DNA of 5,593 nt, from positions 1-5,593 of the forward strand of contig NZKX01000134.1 of assembly GCA_002694025.1 (NCBI GenBank). The letters are read 5' to 3'. Origin of the DNA: Fidelibacterota bacterium. Lineage in GTDB: Bacteria > Marinisomatota > Marinisomatia > Marinisomatales > UBA1611. This document shows, one piece after another, positions 1 through 5,563 of this stretch. A program made the translations under genes and the position numbers. Position 1 is the first letter of the stretch. Every line of letters begins with the position of its first letter. The notes beneath the pieces were generated by a model. The model had not been told where the DNA came from. It did no database searches and saw only the letters and a program-made list of their open reading frames with translations.

Positions 1-98
1 CAAACTATAAAGGTAAATCTGTATCTCCTGGAATATATTTCTGCAGAATTGAGGCCCCAGGTTTTTTGGAAACAAATAAAATGATTCTTTTGAAATAA
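1..98 (+). CDS. C-terminal end of a protein with a type IX secretion / FlgD-like sorting tail (partial)
   Basis: Only the last 31 codons and the stop (TAA, 96-98) are in the window; the frame starts at base 3 and the gene begins upstream. The readable end is NYKGKSVSPGIYF, then CRIEAPGFLETNKMILLK. This follows the usual form of C-terminal 'Por secretion system' type A sorting / FlgD Ig-like tails: G-x-x-V-x-x-G-I-Y-F-x-R-[hydrophobic]...T-x-K-M-[hydrophobic]-L-x-K at the very end. Such tails are carried by large secreted or surface proteins (peptidases, adhesins, repeat proteins) of FCB-group bacteria and are removed on export by the type IX system. The identity of the rest of the protein cannot be told. 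The match is by motif over a short stretch, so a chance resemblance is possible, but frame, stop and pattern agree. The following gene is convergent. Confidence 0.7.
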   Translation, partial: NYKGKSVSPGIYFCRIEAPGFLETNKMILLK

Positions 99-115
99 TT
101 TCTTGGAAATAATTT
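92..115. repeat. 10-bp direct repeat spanning a stop codon
   Basis: GAAATAATTT occurs at 92-101 and again at 106-115. The first copy covers the stop codon of the left-edge gene and the second lies just after it. In DNA this AT-rich it may be a local slippage product with no function. Confidence 0.35.
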
Positions 116-209
116 AGTTATTATATCGAGGATATTGATTTTTTATTTGGAAACTATTTTTTACAAACCGCTATAAATTAGGATAATTAATGAATTGTGA
201 TTGTAAAAT

Positions 210-359
210 TTAATATAGCGAATAAATAAATGGTGAATTAGCGCTGCTATTTGCAGTTATAATTAATAAAACAATAAGAATCATTACCAAAATAATTGGA
301 AACATCAAAAATTTTTTTCTTTCTTTTAAAACACTTTTAGCTTGTTTAATGAAATTCAT
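210..359 (-). CDS. DUF5989 family small membrane protein (SxtK-like)
   Basis: This is a 49-residue ORF read on the minus strand, with ATG at 359-357 and stop TAA at 212-210. An in-frame TAG lies five codons upstream of the ATG, so this is the only sensible start; the ribosome-binding site is weak (GGGA-like). The protein has a short basic amphipathic N-terminus (MNFIKQAKSVLKERKKF), one transmembrane helix at about residues 18-36, and the ending NSPFIYSLY. The order 'RERKKFW-(L/M)-P-I-I-L-V ... SA-x-(A/S)-PFIY-(T/S)-L-(F/Y)-stop' is what I know of DUF5989, a family of about 50-residue single-pass proteins of unknown function, usually next to SxtJ-family membrane proteins and carbamoyltransferases; SxtK of saxitoxin clusters is of this kind. 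Here it is transcribed away from an MBOAT/SGNH cassette and convergent to the left-edge gene. The family call comes from memory of the motif, not from a search. Function is unknown; a role as a small subunit of a membrane glycan- or metabolite-modifying complex is inference. Confidence 0.82.
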   Translation of the reverse strand: MNFIKQAKSVLKERKKFLMFPIILVMILIVLLIITANSSANSPFIYSLY

Positions 360-526
360 AAAGTATCCCGTTTTCTATTTATTTATCGATAAAACCTAAT
401 ACATTTCTAAAAACATGAAAAATCAATTATATAATTTTTAATGAGGTTAAAAAATATAATTACTAATGCACTTGATCATTTTATTAACATGCTAAATTTC
501 ACTAAACAATATTGATCTTTGAGCTA
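360..526. promoter_or_regulatory. Divergent intergenic region between the DUF5989 gene and the MBOAT operon
   Basis: These 167 bases must hold the promoters for both the minus-strand DUF5989 gene and the plus-strand operon, as both start here and face away from each other. Two TATAAT hexamers on the plus strand (430-435 and 455-460) are possible -10 boxes for the operon, but neither has a convincing -35 box at normal spacing. In such AT-rich DNA the hexamers alone prove little. No credible ORF was found within it. Confidence 0.4.
382..393. promoter_or_regulatory. Perfect 12-bp palindrome, possible operator
   Basis: TTTATCGATAAA is a perfect inverted repeat 22 bases upstream of the DUF5989 start codon, in the shared divergent region. 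Its position suits a binding site for a dimeric regulator, and it contains one of the few CG steps in this intergenic stretch. No regulator family is identified and no second copy was noticed in the window, so an operator role is inference. Confidence 0.3.
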
Positions 527-1927
527 ATGTTATTTAACACGCCTGTATTTTTTTTATTTTTTTTAATAGTAATTTGTCTCTTTTATTCATTTAAAACAGA
601 ATATAGAAAATTTATACTGCTTATAAGTAGTTACCTATTTTATAGTTTTTGGGATTTTAGATTCTTAATTCTCATTCTTATATCCACTCAAGTGGACTAC
701 TTTGTTGGATCCAAAATTTATAAATCAAAAAATAAAAGAATTAAAAAGATTTATTTAATTACATCTATTATTACAAATATTGGAATTCTAGGGTTCTTTA
801 AATATTATAATTTTTTTATTGATTCATTTTCAATCCTCATGGGGTATAGCTCCACACCTTACACATTAAATATAATTCTACCAGTAGGCATATCTTTTTA
901 TACCTTTCAAACTCTTTCATACACTATTGACATATATCAAAATAAATGCAATCCAGCAAAAAGTTGGGTGGACTTTTCCAACTTTGTAGCGTTTTTTCCT
1001 CAATTAGTAGCGGGACCAATTGAGAGAGCGAGGTATCTACTACCTCAAATTGAGAAATGTGAAAAAGCCACCAGAAATCAGATTTTTTCTGCATTCTATT
1101 TACTTTTTTTGGGATACGTAAAAAAGGTTCTTATTTCAGACAATATAGCACCAACTATAGATATTTATTTTGAAAACTTCATTGAATTAAGTTCAATCTA
1201 TCTTCTATCTGGATTAATGCTTTTTTCAATTCAAATATACTTTGATTTTTCAGGTTATAGCGACATTGCTAGAGGTCTAGCAAAATTAATGGGAATAGAT
1301 TTAATGGTTAATTTTAAACAGCCTTATTTTTCTTCATCTCCATCAGAGTTTTGGAAAAGATGGCATATATCGCTTTCGACCTGGTTGAGAGACTACGTAT
1401 ACATACCTATTGGTGGTAATAGGAGAAGTTTTATTAGAACTCTTTATAATTTAATGATTACAATGTTATTAGGAGGTCTTTGGCATGGAGCTAGTTGGAA
1501 CTTTATTTTGTGGGGTGGTATTCATGGATTTTATTTGATTTTAGATAAAATATTTATCCAAATGGAAATATTCCAATCGATATCAAGTAAATTAAAGAAA
1601 ACAAAAATTATTATTTTTTATTTTCTTATTTTGTTTACCTGGATCCCTTTTCGAACCACTGATATAGCTTCTTCAATATTATTTTTTGAGAAAATTATTT
1701 TTTGGACTGGGGGAATAGATATTGGAGAATTACTATTTTTATTTTTTATTTATTCATTGTTAATTTCAATTGATTACCCTGCATTTAAACTCAATGATGA
1801 TCTTTTTTTAAGAAAATTTCCGAATTGGTTTTCAGGAGTAATTATCTCTTTGGGAATATTTGGTATAATATTTTCTATGGTAACCCAATCATCCTCCGCA
1901 AGACCTTTTATTTATTTCCAATTTTGA
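527..1927 (+). CDS. MBOAT family membrane-bound O-acyltransferase (AlgI/PatA/DltB type)
   Basis: A 466-residue polytopic inner-membrane protein predicted to carry an acyl group, most often acetyl, across the membrane for O-acylation of a glycan or envelope polymer. Hallmarks in order: the N-terminus MLFNTPVFFLFF, typical of the AlgI branch; FFPQLVAGPIER at about 156-167; FDFSGYSDIARGLAKLMGI; FWKRWHISLSTWLRDYVYIP starting near 275; LGGLWHGASWNFILWGGIHG with the conserved MBOAT histidine at His320 and a second histidine at 333. Hydrophobic segments run along almost the whole chain. The length is close to that of other family members and nothing appears missing. I chose the ATG at 527 because family members usually begin M-L-F-N; a TTG at 512 in the same frame would add five residues (MIFEL). 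GAG lies a few bases upstream of the ATG as a weak ribosome site. It is the first gene of a three-gene unit with two SGNH-fold proteins, the usual partners of such enzymes. The polymer acylated cannot be told from sequence. Confidence 0.97.
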   Translation: MLFNTPVFFLFFLIVICLFYSFKTEYRKFILLISSYLFYSFWDFRFLILILISTQVDYFVGSKIYKSKNKRIKKIYLITSIITNIGILGFFKYYNFFIDSFSILMGYSSTPYTLNIILPVGISFYTFQTLSYTIDIYQNKCNPAKSWVDFSNFVAFFPQLVAGPIERARYLLPQIEKCEKATRNQIFSAFYLLFLGYVKKVLISDNIAPTIDIYFENFIELSSIYLLSGLMLFSIQIYFDFSGYSDIARGLAKLMGIDLMVNFKQPYFSSSPSEFWKRWHISLSTWLRDYVYIPIGGNRRSFIRTLYNLMITMLLGGLWHGASWNFILWGGIHGFYLILDKIFIQMEIFQSISSKLKKTKIIIFYFLILFTWIPFRTTDIASSILFFEKIIFWTGGIDIGELLFLFFIYSLLISIDYPAFKLNDDLFLRKFPNWFSGVIISLGIFGIIFSMVTQSSSARPFIYFQF

Positions 1928-1934
1928 AGAATTT

Positions 1935-2921
1935 ATGAATAAACTAGTAAATTTCTCTCTTTTCACAATAACATTGATGGTTTCTTTAATTCTTGCTGAA
2001 TTCGGTTTGAGATTTTACCTAAAATTCACTTCTATATATGGTCTTGAAATGCATAAATATGCGAAAGAGCTTAAAGAGCCTAGTAAAATAGAAGGGCTAA
2101 CACATCAACATAAGCCGAACTCTGAAGCAACGCTAATGGGAGTCAATGTAAAAATAAACGATTTTGGAATACGGGACAACTTCACTCCTAGGCCTAAAGA
2201 AAAAAACGAGTATAGAATATTAGTTTTAGGTAACTCTATAACCATGGGATGGGGTGTACAATATGATTATATTTTTACTACATTGTTTGAAAATAAGCTA
2301 AATGAAACCTATTCAAACTTAAGATTTGAGGTCATCAATTCAGGTATAGGTAATTATAATACCGTAATGGAATCAATTTATTTAAAAAGCATTCTGCAGG
2401 ATGTAAATCCGAATGAGATTATACTTCATTTTTACATTAATGATATCGAAAGAATATCACAGAAAAAAAGTAATTTTCTTGTTAAACATTCCTACCTGTT
2501 TGCATATATTTATCTAAACTTTAAACAATCAGCAATTATTAACTTTTCAAACTTCAATTCGACAGGAAAATATTATTTAGATTTATATACAGGAGAAAAT
2601 GAAGACCGATCTAAAGCTCAAAATGCAATTTTATCTATAAATGATCTTTGCTTTCAGAATGACATTAAATTTAAAGTGCTGATACAACCAGATTTACATG
2701 ATCTATCATATGATAGCGACCAATTCAAATGCCATTTAATAATTAGAAAGTTCTTAGAAAATAATAGAATTAGATATGTTGATCTTTTTGATGACTTTTC
2801 AGAAAATTTAGAAAATGAACCAGAAAAAATATGGGTGCATCCTAATGACCCTCACCCTAACTCATTTGGACACAAAATAATGTATCATAGGTTAATAAAG
2901 GAATATAAAAATCTTAGATAG
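1935..2921 (+). CDS. Membrane-anchored SGNH/GDSL-fold hydrolase or O-acyltransferase
   Basis: A 328-residue protein with one N-terminal hydrophobic segment (about residues 5-22), probably an uncleaved anchor placing the domain in the periplasm. SGNH blocks are visible: block I RILVLGNSITMGWGV with nucleophile Ser101, where the common GDS is GNS; block II VINSGIGNYNT with oxyanion Gly137; block III YINDIE with Asn169; and block V NDPHPNSFGHK with Asp305 and His307 as the D-x-H pair. All four name-giving residues (S, G, N, H) are present, so it should be active. The Asp-to-Asn change in block I does not remove a catalytic residue, as the triad Asp is in block V. It starts 7 bases after the MBOAT stop with a weak purine-rich site (GAAGA) over that stop, which suggests co-translation. 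Known MBOAT partners (AlgJ, AlgX, PatB, DltD) share this fold, so it is likely to move the acyl group onto the final glycan; an esterase that removes it is the alternative. Confidence 0.93.
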   Translation: MNKLVNFSLFTITLMVSLILAEFGLRFYLKFTSIYGLEMHKYAKELKEPSKIEGLTHQHKPNSEATLMGVNVKINDFGIRDNFTPRPKEKNEYRILVLGNSITMGWGVQYDYIFTTLFENKLNETYSNLRFEVINSGIGNYNTVMESIYLKSILQDVNPNEIILHFYINDIERISQKKSNFLVKHSYLFAYIYLNFKQSAIINFSNFNSTGKYYLDLYTGENEDRSKAQNAILSINDLCFQNDIKFKVLIQPDLHDLSYDSDQFKCHLIIRKFLENNRIRYVDLFDDFSENLENEPEKIWVHPNDPHPNSFGHKIMYHRLIKEYKNLR

Positions 2922-2951
2922 ACCATATTTTAACTACTTTATCACAGCATA

Positions 2952-4100
2952 TTGAATCAACACAGACATAACTTATTTCTATTTTTTTTATTAATCTCTT
3001 TACCATTTTTCGAATATGGTTTTGATTACCTTTTTGGAGATAAAGATGGAAACATTGCTTCTTTCCGTTTGTCAACAATAATCAAAATAATACAAGTCAT
3101 AATATTCTCGTTTTTAGCATTAAGACTATATCTAATTAAAGTAAGTTACTTTTTTGTTTTTATTTTTTTTATATCAATTCTTGTGGTATTCGATGTTAAA
3201 AATAAAATTTTAAAGGATCGGTATGTGAACCCTCATTTACATCCACACCCTTATGTAGGTTTCACAGGTCTTCCTAATCAATTTAAGCATAATCATGATG
3301 GTTTTTTGGGACCTAATATAAATCAAGCATCGGCAAAGGATTATACAATAGCTTTTTTTGGAGCTTCAACTGGGTATCGAGGAAACCCAAGCCTTCCTAC
3401 ATTAATTCAGAGAAATTTGATTGAAAAGAACTTTAATAATGGCAACGTTTTCATATCAAACTATTCAACCGAATCTTCTATTCATAATCAGCATTTGCAT
3501 ATGGTTATAGAGTTTCTTTTAGATCAAAAAATTGATTTAATAATTTTTTATGGCGGTTGGAATGAAACTGCTGGACAAACTGGATATGCAAGAATAGTCC
3601 CTTTTGATCATAAACCAGGATTCCCAAGTAATTTTTTCTACATTCATGATGTTCCGTATTGGAAAAAGATATTAATAGAAAATTCACCCATTTTTCATAA
3701 TTATAAACATTTAATAATCAATGAAAGTTATCACAAAAGATCCTTACTATCGAAGGATTGGAATGATCAACTAATTCAAAACTATTTTCAAACATTAAAT
3801 AAGACATTTAATGTTGTCAAAACAATTAAACCAAATATTAGTGAAAAGTGTAGTTTCATTGCATTTTATCAACCCTTTGATTATAAAACAATGGAAAATA
3901 TTAAGGAAGTAAATGAGGAAATTGTTAAAAGAACCGAATATATTCCATATCTATACAATGTCTCAGGCGCGTTGGATAATATTAAGGATCCATATCTTGA
4001 TGGTGTCCACAGTACAGATCAGTCAAGAAAAGTAATGGCAGAAGTTCTTTCTGACATAATTATCAATTCACAAACAGGTATTGTAGTCAATAAAGAATAA
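2952..4100 (+). CDS. Second membrane-anchored SGNH-like protein with altered block I and II
   Basis: A 382-residue protein. Two or three hydrophobic segments (about 8-25, 41-58 and 63-80) precede an SGNH-type domain. Recognisable blocks: YTIAFFGASTGYRG with candidate nucleophile Ser139 (GAS for GDS); FISNYSTESS, where the oxyanion Gly position appears to be Ser172; FYGGWNET with Asn204; and LDGVHSTDQS with Asp350 and His353. A pre-domain stretch (HPYVGFTGLPNQF...NHDGFLGP) matches in layout one in the preceding gene (HQHKPNS...NDFGIRDN), suggesting distant common origin. The start is a TTG at 2952: an in-frame TAA lies at 2931, no ATG or GTG lies between, and the first in-frame ATG is only at residue 184. 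In-frame GTGs at residues 78 and 92 would cost the membrane segments. No Shine-Dalgarno is visible. It follows the first SGNH gene by 30 bases and probably belongs to the same operon. A second acyl-transfer step or a different acceptor is plausible; reduced or lost catalysis is possible. Confidence 0.88.
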   Translation: MNQHRHNLFLFFLLISLPFFEYGFDYLFGDKDGNIASFRLSTIIKIIQVIIFSFLALRLYLIKVSYFFVFIFFISILVVFDVKNKILKDRYVNPHLHPHPYVGFTGLPNQFKHNHDGFLGPNINQASAKDYTIAFFGASTGYRGNPSLPTLIQRNLIEKNFNNGNVFISNYSTESSIHNQHLHMVIEFLLDQKIDLIIFYGGWNETAGQTGYARIVPFDHKPGFPSNFFYIHDVPYWKKILIENSPIFHNYKHLIINESYHKRSLLSKDWNDQLIQNYFQTLNKTFNVVKTIKPNISEKCSFIAFYQPFDYKTMENIKEVNEEIVKRTEYIPYLYNVSGALDNIKDPYLDGVHSTDQSRKVMAEVLSDIIINSQTGIVVNKE

Positions 4101-4198
4101 AAGTCTTTCATAACCAAATCAACCAATCTAAATCCTTAAGATTATTCTATTTTTCAAAGCCACTCTAACGTTATATTAAAACTACTGTTGTTATTATA
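4101..4198. other. Convergent intergenic gap without a clear terminator
   Basis: These 98 bases separate the stop of the second SGNH gene from the stop of the minus-strand GH18 gene. Only trivial inverted repeats are present (a few pairs around CTTAAG near 4136-4141), with no GC-rich stem followed by a T run. If transcription ends here it is not by a recognisable intrinsic terminator. Confidence 0.5.
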
Positions 4199-5341
4199 CT
4201 ATTTTCTTAACTCTTCACTCATAGCTTTTAGTAAAGATTTTTCATGTGTGACTTCTAAATCACCAGCAAGTTGCCAAAACATAACTCCAGGTAGGCCAAG
4301 CCTATTACTTTCTTTGACTTTTTTTATCACAGTAAAGACTCCATTAAATCCATATTCTTTTTTAAAAGGATCATATTGTTTTTTGTAAGAAATGACGTCA
4401 ATATTGTTATCAAGATTAGGATGAATCTCTATGATATCTTTATAAAATAAGTATTCTTCCCCCCACCCTGCTCGTCCGTAAAATGGTATACCGACTACAA
4501 TTTTAGATTTTGGAATTCCAAAACTATTCCAATGATAAACTGAACCTTGATCCCCAAATACAGAATCAAAGGTAGAATGTTTAGAACCTAAATCATTATC
4601 ATAGTTCATTAAAGCAACCCAATCTAAAAAATGCCACCAGCCATTTTTTGGAAAATGAGCAATTTGTCTCTTTGGTGAGTACCATACACGATTCAAATTC
4701 AAAATTGCTGCTGAAAAAGATTTTGTTCCTTTTCCAAATTCAGCATCCAATGCCTCTCGGAACTCCTTAATAAATTTTATATAATGATCTGTAATGGCAT
4801 TATTTATTTCTTCCATATGATCTTTATTATCAATCCACGATGGCTCCCAATCACAATCAAAACCATCGAAATTATATTTTTTCATGAAACTTATAATATT
4901 TTGGATAAGTTTTTTCCTGTTTTTAGAAACTCCCATCAATTCAGAAGTAACCTTGAAGCCACCTCCACCAAATGAAATGATAGCTTTTACGTCATTCAGG
5001 TGCGCAGTTCTAACTACATCTTCAAGATTTTCCCAACCAGGTGTCATTATTACTTTTCCATAGGAATCATAAGGACGTAAAAATGAAATTGCAATATGGG
5101 TCATTTTTTTCAATTGAAGTTCTGTGGGTTTATAACCATCAATTATGTAGCCCATAAGAATAGATTTAGCTGGAATTTTTCTAGTTTGGTAATGTGCATT
5201 AGTTGCTAAAAATTTTGAGGAAGTCTTTAAATTAGATAGACTATCAATTTCACTCATTTCGTGAGTATTCATTTTTGTTTTATTAATTAAACCGCATGAA
5301 ATAAAAAATATTAATTTTAAAATTAATAAAATGAGCTTCAC
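4199..5341 (-). CDS. Glycoside hydrolase family 18 protein (chitinase-like), probable lipoprotein
   Basis: A 380-residue enzyme predicted to cut beta-1,4 bonds next to N-acetylglucosamine, as in chitin or related glycans, by substrate-assisted catalysis. All GH18 signatures are present: first strand MGYIIDGYKP (63-72); the SxGG motif ISFGGGG (122-128); the catalytic DxxDxDxE as FDGFDCDWEP, with Asp159, Asp162, Asp164 and acid/base Glu166; MNYD (245-248); GIPFYGR (284-290); and PGVMFWQLAGD with the substrate-floor Trp356. The N-terminus is hydrophobic and ends FISC-G, so Cys16 fits a lipobox and a membrane-anchored lipoprotein is likely, though Lys9 inside the hydrophobic stretch is unusual. 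A linker of about 45 residues leads to the catalytic domain; no carbohydrate-binding module is seen. The start is GTG (5341-5339), supported by GGAG nine bases upstream; the next in-frame ATG, at residue 24, would lose the signal. It is convergent with the acylation operon. Chitinase is the best guess; endo-beta-N-acetylglucosaminidase-like or peptidoglycan-directed activity is possible. Confidence 0.96.
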   Translation of the reverse strand: MKLILLILKLIFFISCGLINKTKMNTHEMSEIDSLSNLKTSSKFLATNAHYQTRKIPAKSILMGYIIDGYKPTELQLKKMTHIAISFLRPYDSYGKVIMTPGWENLEDVVRTAHLNDVKAIISFGGGGFKVTSELMGVSKNRKKLIQNIISFMKKYNFDGFDCDWEPSWIDNKDHMEEINNAITDHYIKFIKEFREALDAEFGKGTKSFSAAILNLNRVWYSPKRQIAHFPKNGWWHFLDWVALMNYDNDLGSKHSTFDSVFGDQGSVYHWNSFGIPKSKIVVGIPFYGRAGWGEEYLFYKDIIEIHPNLDNNIDVISYKKQYDPFKKEYGFNGVFTVIKKVKESNRLGLPGVMFWQLAGDLEVTHEKSLLKAMSEELRK

Positions 5342-5397
5342 TTAAAAAAACTCCAAAAATATTTAGTTTTTTTATTGATGTTATTCTTAAAGATCAT
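5338..5397 (-). CDS. Possible 19-codon leader ORF overlapping the GH18 start
   Basis: On the minus strand an ATG at 5397-5395 opens a 19-codon frame (MIFKNNINKKTKYFWSFFK) whose TGA stop overlaps the GTG start of the GH18 gene as GTGA. An AAGGAG sequence (complement of 5409-5414) precedes the ATG by 11 bases, a little long but workable. The arrangement is that of translational coupling. The product is basic and aromatic and matches nothing I know. In AT-rich intergenic DNA such a frame may arise by chance, so this is a candidate only. Confidence 0.25.
   Translation of the reverse strand: MIFKNNINKKTKYFWSFFK
5351..5354 (-). promoter_or_regulatory. Ribosome binding site deciding the GTG start of the GH18 gene
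   Basis: On the minus strand GGAG stands nine bases before the GTG at 5341-5339. It is embedded in T- and A-rich DNA with no competing site near the later ATG codons, which supports the GTG and hence the lipoprotein signal. Confidence 0.7.
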
Positions 5398-5503
5398 TTA
5401 TCTATTTTCTCCTTATTCTTCGCTTTTTTTTGGATATATTTTTTATATTTGAAAAATCTTCTTTAAAAAATTCAAATCATTTATATTTTATTCAATTTAA
5501 AGA

Positions 5504-5533
5504 TTGCTAAAAATCAACATAAGACACTATAAC
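5504..5533 (+). promoter_or_regulatory. Candidate sigma-70-like promoter for the right-edge gene
   Basis: TTGCTA (5504-5509) and TATAAC (5528-5533) are separated by 18 bases, each close to the -35 and -10 consensus. A start a few bases downstream would give a leader of about 25 bases before the ATG at 5564. Base composition makes chance matches common, and the FCB group may use different promoter sequences. Confidence 0.35.
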
Positions 5534-5563
5534 AAGAAATTAAACACCTTAGGAGTTTGAAAA

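Larger units (their letters stand above)
5342..5563. promoter_or_regulatory. Divergent intergenic region between the GH18 gene and the right-edge gene
   Basis: These 222 bases lie between two genes that start back to back, so promoters for both should be here. The sequence is very AT-rich with long T runs on the plus strand. Apart from the possible leader ORF and the candidate promoter listed separately, no RNA gene, strong hairpin or repeat array was seen. Confidence 0.5.

Noticed and set aside
66..303. Three copies of TTGGAAAC at 66-73, 147-154 and 296-303.
   Set aside because: Spacing is irregular, two copies fall inside coding sequence in different contexts, and flanks do not match, so there is no repeat array.
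441..515. 24-codon plus-strand frame starting ATGAGG, just upstream of the MBOAT gene.
   Set aside because: It has no Shine-Dalgarno sequence, no recognisable composition or motif, and lies in the AT-rich promoter region; such a frame is expected by chance.
512..526. TTG start that would lengthen the MBOAT protein by five residues.
   Set aside because: Family members of the AlgI branch typically begin M-L-F-N, which fits the ATG at 527.
3505..3687. 60-codon minus-strand frame inside the second SGNH gene.
   Set aside because: It lies wholly antisense to a gene with clear domain motifs, and its translation has no recognisable family features.
4101..4198. Possible CRISPR, tRNA or intrinsic terminator in the convergent gap.
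   Set aside because: No repeated units, no cloverleaf-like pairing and no GC-rich stem with a T run are present.
4188..4388. 66-codon plus-strand frame over the 3' end of the GH18 gene.
   Set aside because: It is antisense to the conserved GVMFW region of GH18; the hydrophobic look reflects the complementary strand.
4784..4975. 63-codon plus-strand frame antisense to the GH18 catalytic region.
   Set aside because: It overlaps the DxxDxDxE and SxGG coding sequence on the other strand and has no independent support.
5444..5451. TATATTTG, matching the TAnnTTTG -7 element of Bacteroidota promoters.
   Set aside because: No TTTG/TTG element lies at the expected distance upstream, it is over 100 bases from the right-edge start codon, and the DNA is too AT-rich for one short match to count.
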